Below, in pieces: positions 40,488 to 50,158 of a stretch of DNA of 64,000 nucleotides. The notes beneath the pieces were generated by a model. The model saw nothing but the letters and a program-made list of their open reading frames with translations, was not told where the DNA came from and did not search any database. A program made the translations under genes and the position numbers. How positions within the stretch are numbered: the first letter of the stretch is position 1; the number at the start of each line of letters is the position of its first letter. Source of the DNA: Streptomyces sp. CC228A (GTDB lineage Bacteria; Actinomycetota; Actinomycetes; Streptomycetales; Streptomycetaceae); contig NZ_JAJPUI010000002.1 of the NCBI RefSeq assembly GCF_021390935.1, forward strand, positions 62,001 to 126,000, read 5' to 3'.

Positions 40488-42268
40488 CTACGGGCTGCGG
40501 AGGCGTACGGCCAGCAGGCAGGCGTCGTCCTCGTGGGACGCCCTCCCGTACTCCTCCGCCAGCCGGTCGACGACCCGCTGCGGCTCGGCGCTGCCGAGGG
40601 ACACCAGGCGGCGCGCCAGCGCGTCGACGCCCTCGGTGATGTCCTGGCCGCGCCGCTCCACGACGCCGTCGGTGTAGAGCAGCAGGAGGTCGCCGTCGGC
40701 GAGGGGCAGTTCGGCCGTCTCGTACACGTGGCCGGGCAGTGCGCCGAGGAGGGGGCCCCGGTGCTCGGTCGGCAGGGCGGACGCCGTGCCGTCCCGCAGC
40801 AGCAGCGGCGCGGGGTGCCCGGCGGACGCCCAGCGCAGGATCCGCTCGGGGCCGATGTGGCCGATGACCACGCTCGCCATCGCCGCGGCGGGGTCCGTGG
40901 CCACCAGCTCGTTCAGCCAGGTGGCCACGGACCCCGGGCTGGCGCCCGTCTGCGCCAGCCCGGCCGTCGCGTACCGCTGCTGCGCCATGCGGGCCACCGC
41001 GTCCAGGCCGTGGCCCTGCGCGTCGCCCACCGCGATCAGCGCCTGCCCGTCGGGCTGGCGCCGGCACTTGTACCAGTCGCCGCCCACGGCCGCGTCCTCC
41101 TCCGCCGGCAGGTAGGCGGCGGCCGCGCTGATGCCGAGTTCCGCGAGTCCCGAGGAGTACGTCGGCAGCACCGCCTCCCGCAGGACCGAGGCCACGTGGC
41201 GCTCGGCCTCCGCCTGCTGCCGCAGCTGGCGGGCCTCCGTCTCCTTGGCGACCAGGCGGCGCCGGCTGCGCATCTGCGGGGTGAGATCGCGGGCCACCAT
41301 CTGCACCGCCCAGGGCCGCCCGTCGGTGTCGGCCACCGGCCTGCCCAGCAGGTCCACCGTCCGGACCTCCCCGACCACGTTGAACCGGATCCGGGTCCAG
41401 GCGGGCTCCTCCCCCGCCAGCACCGACGCCGCGAACTCGCCGAACGCCTGGACGTCCGCGGGGAGCACCGCGTCGCACATCTCCAGCAGGGACCACGGAA
41501 GCTGCGGGTCGGCGCGGAAGATCCGCTGCATGCCCTCGGACCACGACACCGTGCCCGACAGCAGGTCCCACCGGCCCCAGCCCATCGACGCCAGGTGCTG
41601 CGCGTCGATGGTGAGCAGCTCCGCCTGGCTGCGCACCGGCCGCCACGTCATCAGCAGCCGGTCGCCGCAGCGGGCGGCGTGGTGCACGAGCTGCACGCGC
41701 CGCAGCCGGCCGAACCGCTCCTCGGTGTAGTCCACGACCAGGCCGCCCAGTGCCCTGCCGGTCTCCAGCACCTCGACCAGCGCGTCGCGCAGGCCGCTCG
41801 CCGCCGCCCCCGGCAGGGCCGCGAGGTACCTGCGGCCGACCTGCTGGTCCGGCGGGGCCAGCCACTGGGCGGAGCGGACGTGGTTCCCGGCCCGGATGAG
41901 GAAGTCGGTGACGGTGCCGGAGCCGTCCCGTACCGGTTCCAGGAGCGCGGCGGACGCGGGGACGGCGGGCAGCGCGGCGCACAGGCACCGCTCCGGGTCG
42001 TGGTCCGGGCCCGCACCGACGCACAGGTGCACCGGGCCGTCGCCCTGGCCGCAGGGGCACTGCTCGACGGCCCCGGCCGCCCGGTCCCGCTGCTCCGCGG
42101 CCGCCTCGGCGAGCTCGCGCTCGGCCCTCGCCGCCACCCGGGAGGAGTCCCGGGAAGCGGCGCTGCCGCCTCCTCCGTCACCTGCCGCACGTCGCTGCGC
42201 AGGGCCTCGGTCTCCCGTTCGATGTACGCCTTCAGCGACACGACGTCGAAGTTGCCCGGCTGCGTCAT
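40488..42268 (-). CDS. PAS-containing SpoIIE/PP2C serine phosphatase; frameshift near 42175
   Basis: About 590 residues. The N-terminus MTQPGNFDVVSLKAYIERET and RSDVRQVTEE is a helical segment. Two PAS-like regions follow (about residues 100-320; GRRYLAALPGAAASGLRDAL and MGWGRWDLLSGTVSWSEGMQ). The C-terminal PP2C domain has VGGDWYKCRRQPDGQALIAV, GDAQGHGLDAVARMAQQRYA and LLLYTDGVVERRGQDITEG with the metal-binding aspartates. After VTEE the frame moves by one so that ASRDSSRVAARAERELAEA continues the protein. Such phosphatases act on anti-anti-sigma factors in Streptomyces; the partner is unknown. Confidence 0.87.
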
Positions 42269-42559
42269 GGGGTGACCTCCCCGCGGGTGGACGCGCAGCG
42301 GCCCGGGTGGACCAGCTACCGCGTTGCCGGAGGAGCCGATCGTAAACGCGCCCGCCCGGGCGGCGCGGGCAGCGCGGGGGCCACGGCCCTATGCGGCCGG
42401 CCCGCGCTCCGAGGCGCCCCGGGGGCCGCGGGAGCCGCAGAGGAGGCGGAGGCGCCGCGTCCGCACCGCCCCCGGTCCGCACCCCGGACCCCGCACCCCG
42501 CACCCCGCGCCCTTCACTCCCCCGGCGCCCGGGTGCCTGCCGCGGCCGTGCGGGCGCCC

Positions 42560-43978
42560 TCAGCTGTCGAAGCCGAGGCCGAACCGGTCCATCGCCCGCA
42601 GCCACAGGTTGCGCCGGCCGCCGTTGGCGTCGGCGCGGGCCAGAGACCACTTCGTCACGCCGATGCCGGCCCAGGCGAACGGCTCCGGCGGGAACGGCAG
42701 CGGCTTGCTGCGGACCATCTCCAGCGCCGTGCGCTCGGTGGGCTCGCCCGACAGCAGGTCGAGCATCACGTCCGCGCCGAACCGGGACGCGCCCACACCG
42801 AGGCCGGTGTACCCCAGCGCGTAGGCGACCCGGCCGCGGTGGGCGGTGCCGAAGAACGCGGAGAAGCGGGAGCAGGTGTCGATGGCCCCGCCCCACGCGT
42901 GGCTGAAGCGGACGCCCTCCAGCTGCGGGAAGCAGCGGAAGAAGTGCTCGGCGAGCGTCAGGTAGGTCTCGGGGCGCTGGTCCAGCTCGGCGCGGACCCG
43001 GCCGCCGAAGGGGTAGATCGCGTCGTAGCCGCCCCAGAGGATGCGGCGGTCGGCGGTGAGCCGGAAGTAGTGGAACTGGTTGGCGCTGTCCCCGAGGCCC
43101 TGCCGGTTCCGCCACCCGACGGAGGCCAGCTGCGCCTCGGTGAGCGGCTCCGTCATGAGGGCGTAGTCGTACACGGGCACGGTGTAGTGGCGCAGGCGCC
43201 GCACCAGGGCGGGGAAGACGTTGGTGCCGAGCGCCACCTGGCGGGCGAGGACCCGGCCGTACGGGGTGCGGACGGCCATCGACGCGCCGGACGTGCCGAG
43301 GGACAGCCCCCGGGTGTTCTCGTAGATCCGCACTCCGGCGTCCAGGCAGGCCTGCTTGAGGCCCCAGGCGAGCTTCGCGGGGTGCAGCAGGGCGACGCCG
43401 CGCCGGTCCCACAGCCCGCCGAGGAAGGTCGGCGAGTCGACCTCGGCGCGCACGGCGTCGCGGTCGAGGAGGTCCAGGCCGTCGGCGAGGCCGAGCCGGT
43501 CGGCCTCCTCGTACAGCTCGGCCAGTTCGGCCAGCTGGTGCGGCTCGGTGGCGACGTCGATCTCGCCGGTCCGCTCGAAGTCGCAGTCGATGCCGTACGC
43601 GGCGACCGCCGCCTCGATGGCGTCGAGGTTGCGGGCGCCGAGCTCCTCCAGCTGCGCGAGCTCGCCGGGCCAGCGGGCGAGGCCGTTGCCGAAGCCGTGG
43701 GTGAGGGAGGCGGCGCAGAAGCCGCCGTTGCGGCCGGAGGCGGCCCAGCCCGCCTCCCGGCCCTCGATGAGCACCACGTCCCGCCGGGGGTCGCGCTCCT
43801 TGGCGAGGAGCGCCGTCCACAGTCCGCTGTAGCCGCCGCCGACCACGAGCAGGTCGCAGTGCTCGGTGGCGGTGAGGGCGGGCCGCGCGGCGGGCTTGCC
43901 GGGGTCTTCCAGCCAGTAGGGGACGGGCTGGGCGTCCGAGAGTGATCGTGCAGCGGTACGCATGGCGACTGGGGCCAT
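42560..43978 (-). CDS. FAD-dependent amine oxidoreductase (DAO family, PuuB-like)
   Basis: 472 residues from the ATG at 43978, with GAGGGAG as ribosome site. The Rossmann motif LLVVGGGYSGLWTALLAKER is near residues 44-63. VLIEGREAGWAASGRNGGFC and WGGAIDTCSRFSAFFGTAHR complete the D-amino-acid oxidase fold. It resembles gamma-glutamylputrescine or other amine oxidases. It starts 29 bases after the potC stop, in the same transcription unit as the polyamine transporter, so oxidation of imported polyamine derivatives is likely (inference). A mechanism-defining residue cannot be named from sequence alone. Confidence 0.88.
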   Translation of the reverse strand: MAPVAMRTAARSLSDAQPVPYWLEDPGKPAARPALTATEHCDLLVVGGGYSGLWTALLAKERDPRRDVVLIEGREAGWAASGRNGGFCAASLTHGFGNGLARWPGELAQLEELGARNLDAIEAAVAAYGIDCDFERTGEIDVATEPHQLAELAELYEEADRLGLADGLDLLDRDAVRAEVDSPTFLGGLWDRRGVALLHPAKLAWGLKQACLDAGVRIYENTRGLSLGTSGASMAVRTPYGRVLARQVALGTNVFPALVRRLRHYTVPVYDYALMTEPLTEAQLASVGWRNRQGLGDSANQFHYFRLTADRRILWGGYDAIYPFGGRVRAELDQRPETYLTLAEHFFRCFPQLEGVRFSHAWGGAIDTCSRFSAFFGTAHRGRVAYALGYTGLGVGASRFGADVMLDLLSGEPTERTALEMVRSKPLPFPPEPFAWAGIGVTKWSLARADANGGRRNLWLRAMDRFGLGFDS

Positions 43979-44007
43979 GACTTCCAACTCCCTCAGGGTG
44001 TCCGGTG

Positions 44008-44814
44008 TTACTTGAGGTGTTCGGTGCGCTTCCGGCGGGCGGCGAGGAACTGCCCGGCGACGACGACCAGGACCGCGATGGCGAACATGGCGGTGCCGAT
44101 GACGTTGATCTGCACGGGTGTGCCGCGCTGGGCCGAGCCCCACACGTACATCGGGAAGGTGACGGTGGTGCCGGAGTTGAAGTTGGTGATGATGAAGTCG
44201 TCGAACGACAGGGCGAAGGCGAGCAGGGCTCCGGCCGCGATGCCGGGGGCCGCGATCGGCAGGGTGACGCGCAGGAAGGTCTGCACGGGGCCGGCGTAGA
44301 GGTCCCGTGCGGCTTCCTCCAGCCGCGGGTCCATGGACATCACCCGCGCCTTGACGGCGACGACGACGAAGCTGAGGCAGAACATGATGTGGGCGATGAG
44401 GACCGTCCAGAAGCCCAGCTCCGCCCCCATGTTGAGGAAGAGGGTCAGCAGCGAGGCGGCCATGACGACCTCGGGCATCGACATCGGCAGGAAGATCAGC
44501 GAGTTGATCAGGCCGCGCGCCCGGAAGCGGTAGCGGACCAGCGCGAAGGCGATCATCGTGCCGAGGGCGGTGGCGGCGAGGGTGGCCCAGGCGGCGAGCT
44601 GGAGGGACAGTCCGAGGGCGGTGCACAGGTCGGGCGCGCCGCAGGGGTCCTTCCAGGCGTCGAGGGAGAACTGCCGCCACTCGTAGTTGAAGCGGCCCTG
44701 CGGCCGGTTGAAGGAGAACACCATCACGACGATGTTCGGCAGGACGAGGTACGCGAGCGTGAGGAGGCCCGCGAGCACGACGAGGTTCCGTCGGATCCAG
44801 CGCAGCAGCGGCAT
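44008..44814 (-). CDS. potC: Polyamine ABC transporter permease PotC
   Basis: 268 residues, six membrane helices, with the EAA loop LEEAARDLYAGPVQTFLRVT near residue 165. It forms the inner-membrane channel with PotB. Helices include NLVVLAGLLTLAYLVLPNIV and PLLRWIRRN precedes them. The ATG shares one base with the potB TGA, so translation is coupled. The FAD oxidoreductase gene begins 29 bases after its stop. Confidence 0.93.
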   Translation of the reverse strand: MPLLRWIRRNLVVLAGLLTLAYLVLPNIVVMVFSFNRPQGRFNYEWRQFSLDAWKDPCGAPDLCTALGLSLQLAAWATLAATALGTMIAFALVRYRFRARGLINSLIFLPMSMPEVVMAASLLTLFLNMGAELGFWTVLIAHIMFCLSFVVVAVKARVMSMDPRLEEAARDLYAGPVQTFLRVTLPIAAPGIAAGALLAFALSFDDFIITNFNSGTTVTFPMYVWGSAQRGTPVQINVIGTAMFAIAVLVVVAGQFLAARRKRTEHLK

Positions 44815-45749
44815 CAGACCAGGTCCTCCGTTCCGGCCCGGCGGATGTAGACCGTGACCATGATCAGCACGATGGCCATGAGGATGAACGACAGCGCGGC
44901 CGCCGTGGGGTAGTCGAGCACCCGCAGGAACTGCGTCTGGATGACGTTGCCGATCATCTTGGTGTCGGTCGAGCCGAGCAGTTCGGCGTTGACGTAGTCG
45001 CCGCTCGCCGGGATGAAGGTGAGCAGCGTGCCGGAGACGACGCCCGGCATGGACAGCGGGAAGGTGACCTTCCGGAAGGTGGTGGCGGGCGAGGCGTACA
45101 GGTCGTGGGCGGCTTCGTGGAGCCGCGGGTCGATGCGCTCCAGCGAGGTGTAGAGCGGCAGGATCATGAACGGCAGGAAGTTGTACGTGAGGCCGCAGAC
45201 CACGGCGAGCGGCGTGGCGAGCACGCGGTCGCCCTCGGTGATGCCGAGCGCGCTCGTGACGTCGAGGACGTGCAGGGCGTCGAGGGCCCCGACCACCGCG
45301 CCGCCGTCGGCGAGGATCGTCTTCCAGGCCAGCGTGCGGATGAGGAAGCTGGTGAAGAAGGGGGCGATGACGAGGACGAGCAGGAGGTGGCGCCACCGTC
45401 CCGCGCGGAACGCGATGAGGTACGCGAGCGGGTAGCCCAGCAGCAGGCACAGCAGGGTGGCGGTCCCGGCGTACAGCAGGGACTTCGCGAACTGCGGGTA
45501 GTACGCGCCGAGGGCGTCCGCGTACGTCCGGAAGTGCCAGGTGACCGTGAAGCCCTGTTCCAGGGAGCCGGTCTGGACGGAGGTGGACGCCTGGTAGACG
45601 AGCGGCAGCGCGAAGAACACCAGCAGCCACAGGATGCCGGGGAGCAGCAGCCAGTACGGCACCAGCCGTTTGCGGGTGGAGCGCTTGCGCAGGGCGGGGG
45701 CGGCTGCGGGGGGCTTCGCCGCGGGCGGGGCACCGGTGAGCGCGGTCAT
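44814..45749 (-). CDS. potB: Polyamine ABC transporter permease PotB
   Basis: 311 residues with six helices. WLLLPGILWLLVFFALPLVY opens the first. The EAA loop is LHEAAHDLYASPATTFRKVT, and FIPASGDYVNAELLGSTDTK is the typical late stretch of PotB. Start overlap with potA is four bases (ATGA) and end overlap with potC one base. It pairs with PotC in the membrane. Confidence 0.93.
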   Translation of the reverse strand: MTALTGAPPAAKPPAAAPALRKRSTRKRLVPYWLLLPGILWLLVFFALPLVYQASTSVQTGSLEQGFTVTWHFRTYADALGAYYPQFAKSLLYAGTATLLCLLLGYPLAYLIAFRAGRWRHLLLVLVIAPFFTSFLIRTLAWKTILADGGAVVGALDALHVLDVTSALGITEGDRVLATPLAVVCGLTYNFLPFMILPLYTSLERIDPRLHEAAHDLYASPATTFRKVTFPLSMPGVVSGTLLTFIPASGDYVNAELLGSTDTKMIGNVIQTQFLRVLDYPTAAALSFILMAIVLIMVTVYIRRAGTEDLV

Positions 45750-46897
45750 GCGGCGCCCTCCACCGTCTCCACGCCGGCGGAGCGGTCCTGGGCGGCGTCG
45801 AGGCCGAAGGTGTGGGCGGGGTTCCAGTGCAGGACGACCTCGGCGCCGGGGACGAGCCGCGGGTCCCGCTCGATGTTCTGCTCGTACACCTGGAGGCCGC
45901 TGCCGGCCGGCCCGTCGATGACGTACTGGGTGGAGACGCCGATGAAGGAGGTGTCGGAGATGCGGCCGGTGACCTTGTTGCGTCCGGCGGGGACCTCGTC
46001 CGCGTCGTCGGCGTGCGCGAGCGTGATCTTCTCCGGGCGGATGCCGAGGAGGAGGGTGCCGCCGGCGGCGGTGGGCGCGGCGCACCGGTCGGCGGGGAGG
46101 CGCAGCGTGTCGCCGCCCGCGGTGACGGTGACGTCGGTGCCCGCTTCGAGGACCTCGGCCTCGATGAGGTTGGACGTGCCGAGGAAGTTGGCGACGAAGG
46201 TGGAGCGCGGGTTGTCGTAGAGCTCGGCGGGCGCGCCGAGCTGCTCGACGCGGCCGCCGTTCATCACCGCGACCGTGTCGGCCATCGTCATGGCCTCCTC
46301 CTGGTCGTGGGTGACGTGGACGAAGGTGATGCCGACCTCGGTCTGGATGCGCTTGAGCTCCAGCTGCATCTGGCGGCGCAGCTTGAGGTCGAGGGCGCCG
46401 AGCGGCTCGTCGAGGAGGAGCACCTGGGGGTGGTTGATGAGGGCGCGGGCGACGGCCACGCGCTGCTGCTGGCCGCCGGACAGCTGGTGCGGCCGGTGCT
46501 TGGCCTTGTCGCCGAGCTGGACGAGTTCCAGCATCTCGTCGACCTGCTTCTTCACCGAGGTGACGCCGCGGCGGCGCAGGCCGAAGGCGATGTTCTCGGA
46601 GATGTCGAGGTGCGGGAAGAGCGCGTACGACTGGAAGACGGTGTTGACGGGCCGCTTGTGCGGGGGCAGCTCGGTGACGTCGCGGTCGCCGAGGTGGATC
46701 GTGCCGGTGGTGGGGTCCTCCAGGCCGGCGATCATGCGCAGGGTGGTGGTCTTGCCGCAGCCGGAGGCGCCGAGGAGGGCGAAGAAGGAGCCCTGGGGGA
46801 CGGTGAGGTCGAGCGGGTGGACGGCGGAGAAGGAGCCGTAGGTCTTGCTGATGCCGGTGAGGCGGAGGTCGCCTCCGGCGTGGGTGTCGGTCGTCAT
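45746..46897 (-). CDS. potA: Polyamine ABC transporter ATPase PotA
   Basis: 383 residues from the ATG at 46897. The ATPase domain shows Walker [10 protein letters not shown] (residues 43-51), Q-loop [20 protein letters not shown], signature [19 protein letters not shown], Walker [13 protein letters not shown] and the H-loop THDQ. The C-terminal TOBE-like domain contains [15 protein letters not shown]. It energises PotBC uptake of putrescine or spermidine. A 19-nt minisatellite separates it from potD. Confidence 0.95.
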   Translation of the reverse strand: MTTDTHAGGDLRLTGISKTYGSFSAVHPLDLTVPQGSFFALLGASGCGKTTTLRMIAGLEDPTTGTIHLGDRDVTELPPHKRPVNTVFQSYALFPHLDISENIAFGLRRRGVTSVKKQVDEMLELVQLGDKAKHRPHQLSGGQQQRVAVARALINHPQVLLLDEPLGALDLKLRRQMQLELKRIQTEVGITFVHVTHDQEEAMTMADTVAVMNGGRVEQLGAPAELYDNPRSTFVANFLGTSNLIEAEVLEAGTDVTVTAGGDTLRLPADRCAAPTAAGGTLLLGIRPEKITLAHADDADEVPAGRNKVTGRISDTSFIGVSTQYVIDGPAGSGLQVYEQNIERDPRLVPGAEVVLHWNPAHTFGLDAAQDRSAGVETVEGAA

Positions 46898-46993
46898 GAG
46901 TCGTGGTCCCAGGTGTGAGGACGGGCGCCGTTCAGGCGGGGTTCGGGGTCCGGGGGTGGACGCCCCCCGGGCGGGCACGGGGCCTGCGGAGGC

Positions 46994-47050
46994 GGGCACG
47001 GCCGGTGCGGGCGGGCACGGCCGGTGCGGGCGGGCACGGCCGGTGCGGGC
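46994..47050. repeat. Minisatellite, 19-nt unit, three copies plus a diverged one
   Basis: GGGCACGGCCGGTGCGGGC begins at 46994, 47013 and 47032. A looser copy starts near 46974. It lies in the potD-potA intergenic gap inside the operon. Confidence 0.82.
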
Positions 47051-47060
47051 GCCGGCCCGC

Positions 47061-48308
47061 CTACGCTCCGATGAGCTTGGCGAACTTCGCCTCGTACGCC
47101 GTCTCCTCCTCGGTGCTCAGGGAGCGGAAGGCGTGCGACTTCGCGGCCATGGCCTTGTCCGGCAGGATCAGCGTGTTGGACGCCAGCTCGGGGTCGATCT
47201 TGGCGAGCTCCGGGGCAACGCCGTCGACGGGGCACACGTAGTTGATGTAGGCGGCGAGTTGGGCGGCGACCGGGAGCTCGTAGTAGTAGTCGATGAGCTT
47301 CTCGGCGTTGGTCTTGTGCCGGGCCTGCGCGGGCACCAGGAGGTTGTCGGTGGAGGTCATGTATCCGGCGGCGGGGATGGCGAAGCGGATGTCCGGGTTG
47401 TCGACCTGGAGCTGGATGAGGTCGCCGGCCCAGGCGAGGCAGGCGGCGATGTCGCCCTTGCTGAGGTCGCCGGTGTAGTCGTTGCCGGTGAAGCGGCGGA
47501 TCTGCTTGGTGTCGACGCCCTTCTGGAGGCGGCCGAGCGCGGCGTCGAAGTCGCCGTCGGTGACCTTGCCGGGGTCCTTGCCCATGTCGAGCAGCGTCAT
47601 CCCGACGGAGTCCCGCATCTCCTGGAGGAAGGCGACGCGGCCCTTGAGCTTCGGGTCGTCGAGGAGCTGGGTGACGGAGTCGACCTTGCGGCCCCCGGTC
47701 GCCTTGATGTTGTACGCGATGACGGTGGAGATGCCCGTCCAGGGGTACGAGTAGGCCCGGCCCGGGTCCCAGTCGGGGCGGCGGAACTGCGGCGCCAGGT
47801 GGGCGTAGGCGTGGGGGAGGTTGGCGGGGTCGAGCTTCTGGGCCCAGCCGAGGCGGATGATGCGGGCGGCGAGCCAGTCGGTGACGCAGATCAGGTCGCG
47901 GCCGGTGTCCTGGCCGGCGGCGAGCTGCGGTTTGATCTTGCCGAAGAACTCGACGTTGTCGTTGATGTCCTCGGTGTACTTGACCTTGATGCCGGTGCGC
48001 CGGGTGAACGCCTCCAGGGTGGGGCGGTGCTTCTCGTCGTCGCTGATGTCGATGTACTGGGTCCAGTTGGAGAAGGCGAGGGTCTTCTCCGCGGCCGAGT
48101 GGTCCGTGGAGGAGGTGCCCTGGCCCTCCCGCTTGGCGGGCGGGATGCCGCAGGCGCTCAGGGCTCCGAGGCCGCCGAGGGTGAGGGCGCCGACGCCCGA
48201 GGCCCGCAGCAGCGAGCGGCGGGTGAGGGAGGCCCTGCCGTTCGCCAGGCTCCGCCGCATCGCGGCCACCTGGGCCGCGGAGAGGCTGTCGGGCTCGTAC
48301 TGCTCCAT
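47061..48308 (-). CDS. potD: Polyamine-binding lipoprotein PotD-like
   Basis: 415 residues. A twin-arginine lipoprotein signal: TRRSLLRASGVGALTLGGLG with lipobox LSAC (Cys53). The substrate-binding fold shows LAFSNWTQYIDISDDEKHRP, IKVKYTEDINDNVEFFGKIK, DTGRDLICVTDWLAARIIRL, YSYPWTGISTVIAYN and ACLAWAGDLIQLQVDNPDIR. Anchored outside, it delivers putrescine or spermidine to PotBC. Operon order on this strand: aldehyde dehydrogenase, potD, potA, potB, potC, FAD oxidoreductase. Confidence 0.94.
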   Translation of the reverse strand: MEQYEPDSLSAAQVAAMRRSLANGRASLTRRSLLRASGVGALTLGGLGALSACGIPPAKREGQGTSSTDHSAAEKTLAFSNWTQYIDISDDEKHRPTLEAFTRRTGIKVKYTEDINDNVEFFGKIKPQLAAGQDTGRDLICVTDWLAARIIRLGWAQKLDPANLPHAYAHLAPQFRRPDWDPGRAYSYPWTGISTVIAYNIKATGGRKVDSVTQLLDDPKLKGRVAFLQEMRDSVGMTLLDMGKDPGKVTDGDFDAALGRLQKGVDTKQIRRFTGNDYTGDLSKGDIAACLAWAGDLIQLQVDNPDIRFAIPAAGYMTSTDNLLVPAQARHKTNAEKLIDYYYELPVAAQLAAYINYVCPVDGVAPELAKIDPELASNTLILPDKAMAAKSHAFRSLSTEEETAYEAKFAKLIGA

Positions 48309-48420
48309 GCGCTGTGCCTTTCGGGAGGGAGGGGTCGGGGCCGCTGGTCGGGCGGCGTCCCTGCGGGCTGTCGGTCCCCGTCCGTGCCGTGCGGTGCCGG
48401 TGCGGTCCGTGAGGTGCGGC

Positions 48421-49983
48421 CTAGCGGCCGCCGAAGACGGTGCGGTGCCAGTCCTTCCTCGCGACCGCGGTGTTGTCGAACATGACGTGCTTGACCTGGG
48501 TGTACTCCTCGAAGGAATACGTTGACATGTCTTTTCCGAAGCCGGAGGCCCGGTACCCGCCGTGCGGCATCTCGCTGATGATCGGGATGTGGTCGTTGAC
48601 CCACACGCAGCCCGCCTGGAGCTCGCGGGTGGCGCGGCCGGCGCGGTACACGCCGCGGGTCCAGGCGGAGGCGGCGAGCCCGTACGGCGTGTCGTTGGCG
48701 AGGGCGAGGCCCTCGTCGTCGGTGTCGAAGGGCAGCACGGCGAGGACCGGTCCGAAGACCTCGCTCTGCACGATCTCGCTGTCCTGGGCGGCTCCGGCGA
48801 CCAGGGTCGGCGGGTAGTAGGCGCCGGCGGCCAGGGCGCCGCCGGGGACCTCTCCCCCGGTCACGACGGTGGCGTACGCGCGGGCCCGGTCGACGAAGCC
48901 CGCGACGCGGTCGCGCTGGGCGCGGCTGACGAGCGGCCCGAGGTCGGTGCCCGCCTCGTACGGGTCGCCGAGCCGTACGGTCCCCATGAGGGCGGCGACC
49001 TGCTCGACGAAGGCGTCGTACAGCGGCCGCTGGACGTAGGCCCGGGTGGCGGCGGTGCAGTCCTGGCCGGTGTTGATGAGCGCGCCCGCCACGGCGCCGT
49101 GGACGGCGGCCTCCAGGTCGGCGTCGTCGAAGACGACGAACGGCGCCTTGCCGCCGAGTTCGAGGTGGAGGCGCTTGACGGTGGCGGTGGCCAGCTCGGC
49201 GACGCGCCGGCCGACGGCCGTGGAGCCGGTGAAGGAGGCCATGGCCACGTCGGGGTGCGAGACGAGGTGCTCGCCGGCGTCCCGGCCGGCGCCGGTGACG
49301 ATGTTGACCACCCCGTCGGGGATGCCCGCCTCGGTGGCCGCCTGGGCGAACATCAGCGAGGTCAGCGGGGTGAGTTCGGCGGGCTTGAGGACGATGGTGT
49401 TGCCGGCGGCGACCGCCGGGAGGATCTTCCACGCGGCCATCTGGAGGGGGTAGTTCCAGGGCGCGATGGAACCGACGACCCCGATGGGCTCCCGGCGGAC
49501 GTACGAGGTGTGGTCCGCGCTGTACTCGCCGGCTGACTGGCCCTGTAGCCGGCGGGCGGCCCCGGCGAAGAAGGCGGTGTTGTCGACCGTGCCCGGGACG
49601 TCGAACTCCCGGGTCAGCCGCAGGGGCTTGCCGCACTGGAGGGACTCGGCGCGCGCGAGGTCCTCGGCCTGCTCGGCGAGGACGGCGGCGAACCGGTGCA
49701 GGGCGTCGGAGCGCTCGGCGGGGGTGGCCCCCGCCCAGGCGGGGAACGCGCCCCGGGCGGCGGCGACGGCGGCGTCCACGTCGGCGGTGCCGGCCAGCTC
49801 GTAGGTGAGGACCTCCCGCCCGGTGGCGGGGTCGGTCACGGTGTGGGTGCGGCCCGAGGTGCCCGGCCGCAGCCGGCCTCCGATGTACTGGGCACCCGGC
49901 GCGAACCGCTTCTGTACGGCGGCGGTGTCCTGCGCCTTGTCGGGTGTCTGTGCTGTCTGGGCTGTCCGGCAGCCGTTCCCCAT
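48421..49983 (-). CDS. Aldehyde dehydrogenase, gamma-aminobutyraldehyde type
   Basis: 520 residues from the ATG at 49983 (MGNGCRTAQTAQTPDKAQDT). The N-terminal 40 residues look disordered, so a start further in is possible. The catalytic cysteine is in NTGQDCTAATRAYV (Cys309); LHLELGGKAPFVVFDDADLE holds the base glutamate and SIAPWNYPLQMAAWKILPAV the cofactor region. It oxidises aminoaldehydes such as 4-aminobutanal, formed in polyamine catabolism (inference from context). It is the first gene of the potDABC-oxidase run, 112 bases before potD, and has a promoter-like site with an operator. Confidence 0.92.
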   Translation of the reverse strand: MGNGCRTAQTAQTPDKAQDTAAVQKRFAPGAQYIGGRLRPGTSGRTHTVTDPATGREVLTYELAGTADVDAAVAAARGAFPAWAGATPAERSDALHRFAAVLAEQAEDLARAESLQCGKPLRLTREFDVPGTVDNTAFFAGAARRLQGQSAGEYSADHTSYVRREPIGVVGSIAPWNYPLQMAAWKILPAVAAGNTIVLKPAELTPLTSLMFAQAATEAGIPDGVVNIVTGAGRDAGEHLVSHPDVAMASFTGSTAVGRRVAELATATVKRLHLELGGKAPFVVFDDADLEAAVHGAVAGALINTGQDCTAATRAYVQRPLYDAFVEQVAALMGTVRLGDPYEAGTDLGPLVSRAQRDRVAGFVDRARAYATVVTGGEVPGGALAAGAYYPPTLVAGAAQDSEIVQSEVFGPVLAVLPFDTDDEGLALANDTPYGLAASAWTRGVYRAGRATRELQAGCVWVNDHIPIISEMPHGGYRASGFGKDMSTYSFEEYTQVKHVMFDNTAVARKDWHRTVFGGR

Positions 49984-50019
49984 GACGCTCTCCGTTGTCC
50001 CGGCCTGAATTGAGTGCCG

Positions 50020-50048
50020 ATCCTGACAGAGGGCGCAGGCTCCAACAA
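50020..50048 (-). promoter_or_regulatory. Promoter of the aldehyde dehydrogenase/potDABC run
   Basis: Read leftward: -35 TTGTTG (50048-50043), 17-base spacer, -10 CAGGAT (50025-50020). This is close to the Streptomyces HrdB-type consensus and 37 bases before the ATG at 49983. The -35 box is one arm of the inverted repeat at 50043-50063. Confidence 0.55.
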
Positions 50049-50063
50049 GGGATTCCGTTGTTG
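50043..50063. promoter_or_regulatory. Inverted repeat CAACAA-N9-TTGTTG, probable operator
   Basis: Perfect 6-base arms CAACAA (50043-50048) and TTGTTG (50058-50063) separated by nine bases, overlapping the -35 box of the leftward promoter. A repressor bound here would block the polyamine run, and possibly also affect the divergent NADAR gene. Confidence 0.55.
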
Positions 50064-50158
50064 CCTTTTGGTTACGCGACGGATTCGGTCGACCAACTGT
50101 CGTGTGCGGCAGAAAATTCCCGTACGGACTGTCCGTGGCGGGTGCGAGGCTGGCGTGC

